Shown here: one piece after another, positions 57,429 through 64,000 of the stretch
Numbering within the stretch: the first letter of the stretch is position 1
Layout of the letters: every line of letters starts with the position of its first letter
Assembly: GCA_028571685.1 (NCBI GenBank)
Contig: CM053146.1
Span: 62,219,431 to 62,283,430 of the forward strand
From: Heterohyrax brucei
Taxonomy: Eukaryota; Chordata; Mammalia; Hyracoidea; Procaviidae
DNA length: 64,000 nt
Reading direction: 5' to 3'
Program-made: the position numbers and the translations under genes
The notes under the pieces: generated by a model
What the model saw: only the letters and a program-made list of their open reading frames with translations
Databases searched by the model: none
Told to the model about the DNA's origin: nothing

Positions 57429-58375
57429 AAGGGTCTCCCAGTGTGTCCTATCTTTGACTTTGAATAAAACAAGTTATATAAATGATATAATTTCAATTAT
57501 TTTATTATTTTGAAATACATTTGATGGCATTATGTGTGGAAAAGAACTTTGGGTAAATGGTCACCATGGCACCTTCTAAATGGGGCCAAAAATAATCAGT
57601 TATCATAGCCCGGTATCTTTCCCCATTGACAGTCACAGCTTCTCCTCATTCATCTTAGAAAAAATAAGGGCCAGTGATTCCACCAGATCAAAATCCACAC
57701 CAAACAGTAACTATGGGAGATAAAGCAACATCCTTGAATCTCCATTGGATTTTCATCCCTCCAAATGAGGCAGTATTGTTTGTTAACAAAACCATTTATC
57801 CCAAAACAGTCCTCATCACTGAAGATAATTTTTCGGCCCAAAGCAGGGTCAACTTCCAACCGCTCCAGAGCCCAGTCAGCAAATGTACAGCAGAATCTAT
57901 GGTCATCGGACTTCAGTTCTTGAGTTAAAACAATGTTGTTAAGGAAAAGCTTCAAATCCAGATGCAAAATCTGCCAAACTGTGGTGGATGAAAGGCCCAG
58001 TTCTTGTGCTTGGCCAGAAACTGACTGAGATAGATTCTTGCATACTCTAATCAGTGGTGGTGATGTTTCCATTGGAGCATGAAGTTCACCGTAGCACAGG
58101 CGTTGTCTGATTGGCAACAGACCCAGCTGTCTCCAATTTTTTGATTGGAGGTCGAATTGTTCTCTTGGTGGGAAGATGATGTACATCATAAATTTCACGT
58201 CGCACACGGATTGTTTGGCAAATGGAACACCCATTTGATAATAAACTTCAATAATTTCTACATGCTGTGCAACTGTGTTACCTTTCTTTGGCTATTTGTC
58301 AAGACTAATTAAAAAAAGTGATAAATGTGGCCATTATAGCTTCACAAATATGGCCACCATGAGCGGTGAAGAACC
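57429..58375 (-). mobile_element. Tc1/mariner transposon remnant with arthropod-like transposase
   Basis: On the minus strand the element starts after TA with GGTTCTTCACCGCTCATG (58375 down) and ends with CACACTGGGAGACCC next to TA (57427-57428). Length about 0.95 kb against the 1.2-1.3 kb expected, with the catalytic C-terminal half deleted. Unlike the 4/15/45-kb mariners, its protein words belong to a Tc1/mariner branch I associate with insects and other invertebrates. Confidence 0.72.
57545..58290 (-). pseudogene. Tc1/mariner transposase, internally deleted
   Basis: Reading the minus strand: TVAQHVEIIEVYYQ (N-terminus, about 58285), an open stretch of 194 codons (58234-57650) with SVSGQAQELGLSSTTVWQIL (HTH end), LTQELKSDDHRFCCTFADWA, and KIIFSDEDCFGINGFVNKQ, in which SDE carries the first catalytic aspartate of the DDE/D triad. 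A frameshift near 57640 is followed by EAVTVNGERYRAMITDYFWP. The next residues should be the QQDGA-type second catalytic block, but the sequence jumps to a few terminal codons and a stop. The second and third catalytic positions are therefore missing and it cannot transpose. The usual SDEAHF reads SDEDCF here. Confidence 0.78.
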
Positions 58376-58919
58376 TATATATATACATATGTTTGTGTGT
58401 GAGTCTCCACCCTGCAAGAAAACAGAAGATGTACCCGAAGTAAGTTACTAACTTACCTTTATGGAACATACTGGCATTTTCTCACTCCTCTTACTGGGCT
58501 ACTTTAAACACCACCTTTCCATCCCTACTGAACACAAGCAGTAAAAACAGCCAACATTATGTCTCTCCAGGTAGCGAAATGAGTTACATCAGACCACTTT
58601 ATACTCACCCAGAACCTTATTACACTAATCAAAATGCTCTGACATCTTCTCTCACATTTACACCCTGTGAAGAAGGCAGGTCACTTCAAAGCTGTTGAAA
58701 CTGAGGAAACCAACAGAGTGAAAAATAAATAAATCCCAAACTAAACTCCAATTTTATGGTACCAAATTCAAACTAGAGGACATCCTAATTGTCCCATCAA
58801 GTTCTTTACTCAGCTTGAAAAACAAATTCTATTTCCAAATTAATTTTGTGCTTCTACTGTTCCCATAAAATGACATAAACATGACATAGCTCTTTGTTAT
58901 ATGCTGAAAAATAATTTCA
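58376..58919. other. Intergenic DNA just beyond the ACVR1 poly(A) site
   Basis: A short TATATATACATATG microsatellite (58375-58392); otherwise unassigned. Confidence 0.4.
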
Positions 58920-58938
58920 CTGTTTGACTTGAAAACAT

Positions 58939-58944
58939 TTTATT
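58939..58944 (-). promoter_or_regulatory. ACVR1 polyadenylation signal AATAAA
   Basis: The only canonical AATAAA on the minus strand within the 1.1 kb after the ACVR1 stop codon, overlapped by an ATTAAA-like hexamer. Spacing fits the expected 3' UTR length. Use is inferred. Confidence 0.7.
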
Positions 58945-59551
58945 TAATTTATACAAATAACTACTAAATACAAAAAGTAGATTAAAACAAAATAGTTATT
59001 TTTTTTCTGGCAGAGTTTAAATGCACATAATGGATAATTCTGAAGAAAATGCATTTTCCCCACAGCGTTCAGGACTAAAATTCTACTGAAATCTTTGTTT
59101 CTAAATCAGTAATATATTCGGTGGTGTCTCGTGGGTAATGGCTAACTACGTTCTGCATATGAACTGAAAAAAAAGTTACAGTCTACACACATACAAATGT
59201 GAAGCACTTAAAATGTGAATTTAACTGATAATAAAAGAAAATGTCCATTTCAGAGTAGTGTTAAAAACATTTCAGTAATAAAATCATAAGACCACATAAA
59301 AATAAGCTTTAACATATGCACAGAGCTGTTTTGCAAAAACTGCTAAGTGCACAAGTAATAAATAATTTGCAAAGTTGTGTATAAACAATTCCTAATGTTC
59401 GGCATCATTGTAAACATCAGCACATGTGTAAAATGCAGCAAAGTCTGACATTACATTTTGTTTTGCCAAATTGAATTCCTATGATCCAAAGACAGACCAG
59501 TGGAGTACACAGCCAATGTTTTGGCAAGTTGGGTCTTTTAAATTAAGAGTA

Positions 59552-59589
59552 ACAGTGCAAGTAAGGAATGCAAAGAATTCCTAGTGCAA
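59552..59589 (-). promoter_or_regulatory. Paired microRNA seed-match motifs in the ACVR1 3' UTR
   Basis: On the transcript strand the UTR has CTTGCACTGTT (59551-59560 region), which contains TTGCACT (miR-130/301/454 seed match) overlapping TGCACTG (miR-148/152 seed match). About 30 bases upstream in the transcript lies a second TTGCACT (59583-59589). Seed identities are from general knowledge; use in this species is not shown. Confidence 0.45.
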
Positions 59590-60009
59590 TAAAGAAGAGA
59601 AGCACAGGCAATATTGCTGATTAAAAATTCACCACCTCCTCGAGTTTCCCGTGGGGAGTGTCTAGGAGACCTGTGAAAGATATGCAAAGCCGCTGTCTTA
59701 ATGCCCAGATCTCTTTTAGGATTTCTCTGTGTTCCTCCAGTTCCCTACCTTTGCAACAGTGTCTGTCCAACATTAGTCTCTGCAGTGTGAACAGTTTGTG
59801 AAATGCCCAGTTCACAGTCATTGAGTGAGGTTTGGGTGGTTTTGGTGTCTCCTCAACACATGGCTGGGTACGATGTCTGCCTGGCCAAAGCAGCCATTTG
59901 GGGAGGGAGACAGACGGATTCCGATCTGACCACCAGTCAGGCCCAGCATTAGGTCCCAGCTGGACAACAAAAACACCGTCAAATCTTCCTTCCAGATGCC
60001 ATGAAAATG

Positions 60010-61061
<1,052 letters not shown>

Positions 61062-61562
61062 TCAGAGTTCTATTGCTGGATGTCACAGCTTACAATGTGA
61101 CAGGGCCAAATAGTGACCACATTCCTCATACTTTAAGATGATTCTGGAAGCTACAAGTAGGTGCTCAAATAAGTGGAGAAAAAGGCAAAAATATAAGCCT
61201 TGTAGAGAATCAGTATAATAAAAACTGTCAGGAGAAAATATGTCACCATTTCTCATGTAATCACAATTATTAACAAAATGATGAAAGGGTATATGAACAG
61301 CACTGTAATCTCCCAACAAGACATAGAAGACCCAGGATAATAATTCATTTGCTGATCAAAAAGCGAGAAGACTCTTAAAGAAGGATGGTGGATCTAGTGA
61401 CTTCAAACATAAGCAGCTGTCCACAAACTATAAAGACGAAGTGAATCTACAACCATCATCAACATATCATAAAAAATGACTATCACTTGTTATAAAATGA
61501 CTTTATAAATTAGAAAAAAATGCTATAAAATAATTCAGGGAAGGGAGTAAGTAAACACTGTA

Positions 61563-61861
61563 CAGTTACTCCTCACTATCTCGTTACTTGGTTGGTTGTA
61601 GTTACGACACTATCTGACTATTGTTCACATTAACAATGTACGACTTGCAGTAAAGAACGCCACATGTGGAGGTGTGAGCTGAGAGTAATGCTGGCTCTGA
61701 TGGGTAAGCAGTGGTTTCAATTTACCTCCAGGACTCTCAGTGCTTTGACAGTTATACTGTTTGGTATTTATGTAACTTGGCGGTTTTGTAATGATGTAGT
61801 CATTCTCCATTTTCATACAACACTGGTTTTCACATAATGGCCTGTCTTTGGAACCTAACTG
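61563..61861. mobile_element. Possible 299-bp pogo/Tigger-type MITE in the ACVR1 intron
   Basis: TA on both sides (61561-61562; 61862-61863). The left end is CAGTTACTCC and the right end in reverse is CAGTTAGGTTCC. The interior has no coding sequence. CAGT ends and a TA target are pogo-like, but the terminal match is only six bases. Confidence 0.5.
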
Positions 61862-63679
61862 TACTGACTGAGTGAAGACTGAATGTAATGTGAATATTCA
61901 TTTCCTCATTCAATCACTTCTTCTCTGTGTACTGAGTACTATCTAAGTGGCAGGCAGTCATACTGTCTGTTTGACGGCTCTCTTATTTACTCTCAGATTG
62001 AAGCATGAGATAAAATGTAACAAAGAACAGTAGTTTAGAAAGGCAGAAGAATGGTAAAGAAAGACAAACTCTTCTCTCATCCCAAAGAAAACCTAAGACA
62101 CACCAAAGGTACATTTCAGCTTCTGCACCATAATGTTCCAAAGCCTTAGAAATCTTTGCTTTTCCAAATTATATCAGTTGCTTACTTTTCACAAACAGTA
62201 CCCCACAAATAGAGAAATTCCAAACATCATTTGAAATTAGAAAACTGATTCTTCTCCCTACAGAAATAAAGCTAACATCAGGCTTCAACAATGAGGTCAG
62301 TGTATTATTTAGTTTATTGCTCTCCTTTCATTCTTGATGAAACTTTCTTCTAGTTTCAAACACACAGCAAGTTGTTGGAGAAGAGTGGAAGGGGCTATGA
62401 GAAAAATTAATAATTCCATTTTTTCTAGTCCCTACAAGCCACCTGAAAAGCTTTAATCTCTTTTCCCTTTTCCCTCATCACAGAAATGACTTAAGAGAAT
62501 CCCTTCTTACAAATCCTAGATAAATACAAACTGTTTATGTAAAAGACTAGATATAAGAAGTATCTGTTACAGAAATACTACAGGTTAAAAAAAAAAAAAA
62601 CACCAAGAGTTTATTTTTAAAATGGAAAGTAGTTTACATACTAGAAAAAAAATTCTAGCTGCTACTCTTTCTGAAGTCCTCAGATCACTTATCCTCACTG
62701 CATAACTGCATTTGTAATGTGTACCAGGCAACGGATTAAAACAACCCTCCCTGGCAAATCATAAAGAACTCACATTGGGCATAAGCTGCTGCTTTCTAAA
62801 GAAACTTGGGACAACTCATCTCAGAGGCCCTATCTAGCAGGGATCCTAGGAAGCATTCAAATAAAAGTATTTTAATCCTTTTTCAATAGTAAGAGACATC
62901 ACAAAAATACAACTGTACACAGAGCTGCAAGATAACCTATACCTTGTCAAGTCACATAAATCTACAGGAAAGGTTAAGAGATGTGTCTTTCACCATTCTT
63001 TCTATTTTTCTGAGACAGAACACATTTAATAGCCTGGTTTGGGGTCCTGACAAATCTCCCTAACGGTCAGCTATGGAGGTAATGTCCTTGGCTACCTTGG
63101 GAAGGGTTACGTGAATCTGAGTAATAGCCAGCGGGATTTTTCTCTAAACGCGAAGTGGGGAAAAAAAGCATGGCTTGGTTTTTAAAACATGGGATTTGGT
63201 GAAACCCAACAATATACTTCACTATACAAGACTGTAGTTTTCTCTTGTGTTTTTACTTTCCATATTTTAATCTAATTAAATGACCCTGTATTTCAACAAA
63301 AGGAGGTAGGTTTAAAAAGAGGGACCATCTAATTGATTACGTCTGGGACTTAGTCACACCTTTCTTTCCAGCCACTTGCCAGTTGTTGACTGTTTCCATC
63401 TGGCACTGATTATGTTTCTCCAGAAGAAAATAAACTCAGGATTAAACTCTACACTCACGTGGCACTCCTTCTGGTCAAGGAAAACAATTATTTCACTCTG
63501 TAAATAACCTACTACTATGTGTGGAATACCACATTAAATGTTAAAATTGATAAAAGTATAAGTCATGTGCTTGCTTTTCAAATAATTCAAAATTCAGTGG
63601 AAAAACTGGACAACAGTCTCTCTTTCCTTCTTACATAACAGAATGAAAAAGAACCTCAAAATTTTTCCTTTTGCTCCCT

Positions 63680-63815
63680 ACTTGGTGGTGCAACAATGGG
63701 CTCAAGCACAAACAATCACTGTGGGGTGGTACAAGACCAGGCTGCATTACCGCCTGTTATACACAGCATCATTATGAGTTGGCATTGACTCAACGGCACC
63801 TAACAACTTGCTTCT
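63680..63815 (+). mobile_element. RTE LINE 3' end
   Basis: GTGCAACAATGGGCTCAAGC through TCATTATGAGTTGGCATTGA to CACCTAACAAC, in the ACVR1 intron, antisense to the gene. Confidence 0.9.
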
Positions 63816-63872
63816 ACCACAGAAGACACACATATATTAGAAATTCTCAGCTATATTTTTTTTCTTAAAGAG

Positions 63873-64000
63873 TACTGCTGGACCAGTGGTTTTAGCTCTT
63901 GGCTGTTAATCAAAGATTGGTAGTTGAAATCCACCAGCAGCTCTGCAAGAGAAAGATGGCAGTCTGCTTCTGGAAAAGATGATAGCCTTAAAAACCCTAT
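63873..64000 (+). mobile_element. AfroSINE, cut by the window end
   Basis: TGCTGGACCAGTGGTTTTAG to GCCTTAAAAACCCTAT; long form with the GCAAGAGAAAGATGGCAGTC module. Confidence 0.88.

Noticed and set aside
1..58900. ACVR1C exons or promoter, expected downstream of ACVR1 from human gene order
   Set aside because: No kinase or receptor ectodomain coding sequence outside the two ACVR1 exons was recognised; ACVR1C probably lies beyond the left end.

Overview
This window is mammalian nuclear DNA, almost certainly from an afrotherian and most likely an elephant or a close paenungulate relative. The basis is repeat content. It is crowded with AfroSINEs (tRNA-type SINEs whose end resembles 'CTATGAGTCGGAATCGACTC'), with the BovB-like RTE LINE of afrotherians (tail 'GGCACCTAACAACAACAAC'), and with a recognisable afrotherian-type L1 3' UTR. 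Species cannot be fixed from this alone. No bacterial, plasmid or phage features are present.

Only one host gene is visible. The right end (about 58.9-64.0 kb) carries the 3' end of ACVR1 (ALK2, a BMP/activin type I receptor kinase) on the minus strand: the last two coding exons (61009-60879 and 60144-60010), the intron between them, a 3' UTR of about 1.1 kb ending near a single AATAAA (58939-58944, minus strand), and part of the upstream intron. Positions 1 to about 58.9 kb are therefore downstream intergenic DNA. In human the next gene on that side is ACVR1C, but no exon of it or of any other gene was recognised here.

The intergenic part is a layered record of transposition. 1-6.5 kb: AfroSINEs, RTE fragments, HAL1/L1M remnants and a palindromic mariner derivative. 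6.5-17 kb: sparse MIR, L2, AfroSINE and RTE tails in otherwise unassigned DNA, plus a second mariner copy. 17.0-20.1 kb: an almost full-length RTE inserted with 5' inversion (twin priming) and a 12-bp target duplication. 20-23.3 kb: MIR, MER5, an MLT1-type LTR and L2. 23.3-27.2 kb: 3' half of an L1 interrupted by an RTE with a perfect 15-bp target duplication. 27-33 kb: AfroSINE clusters. 33.3-36.7 kb: an RTE split by a solo ERVL-like LTR with an unusual 45-bp flanking duplication, then an L1M 5' half and another LTR. 36.9-43.2 kb: a nested stack (RTE > HAL1-like ORF1-only element > 44-bp mini-mariner, plus an AfroSINE and an L1 3' UTR). 43-52 kb: L1 3' UTRs, a third palindromic mariner, a Tigger, HAL1, and a second LTR of the 33.9-kb family with a normal 5-bp duplication. 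52-58.9 kb: AfroSINEs, L2, L1 and a Tc1/mariner element with an arthropod-like transposase remnant.

All mobile-element reading frames seen are interrupted, so no autonomous element in the window looks active. The most unusual observations are the palindromic mariner family and its 44-bp minimal relative, the arthropod-like Tc1/mariner fossil, the long flanking duplication around one LTR, and the twin-primed RTE. Repeat names are assigned by eye from remembered consensus sequences; boundaries are approximate unless a target duplication is stated.
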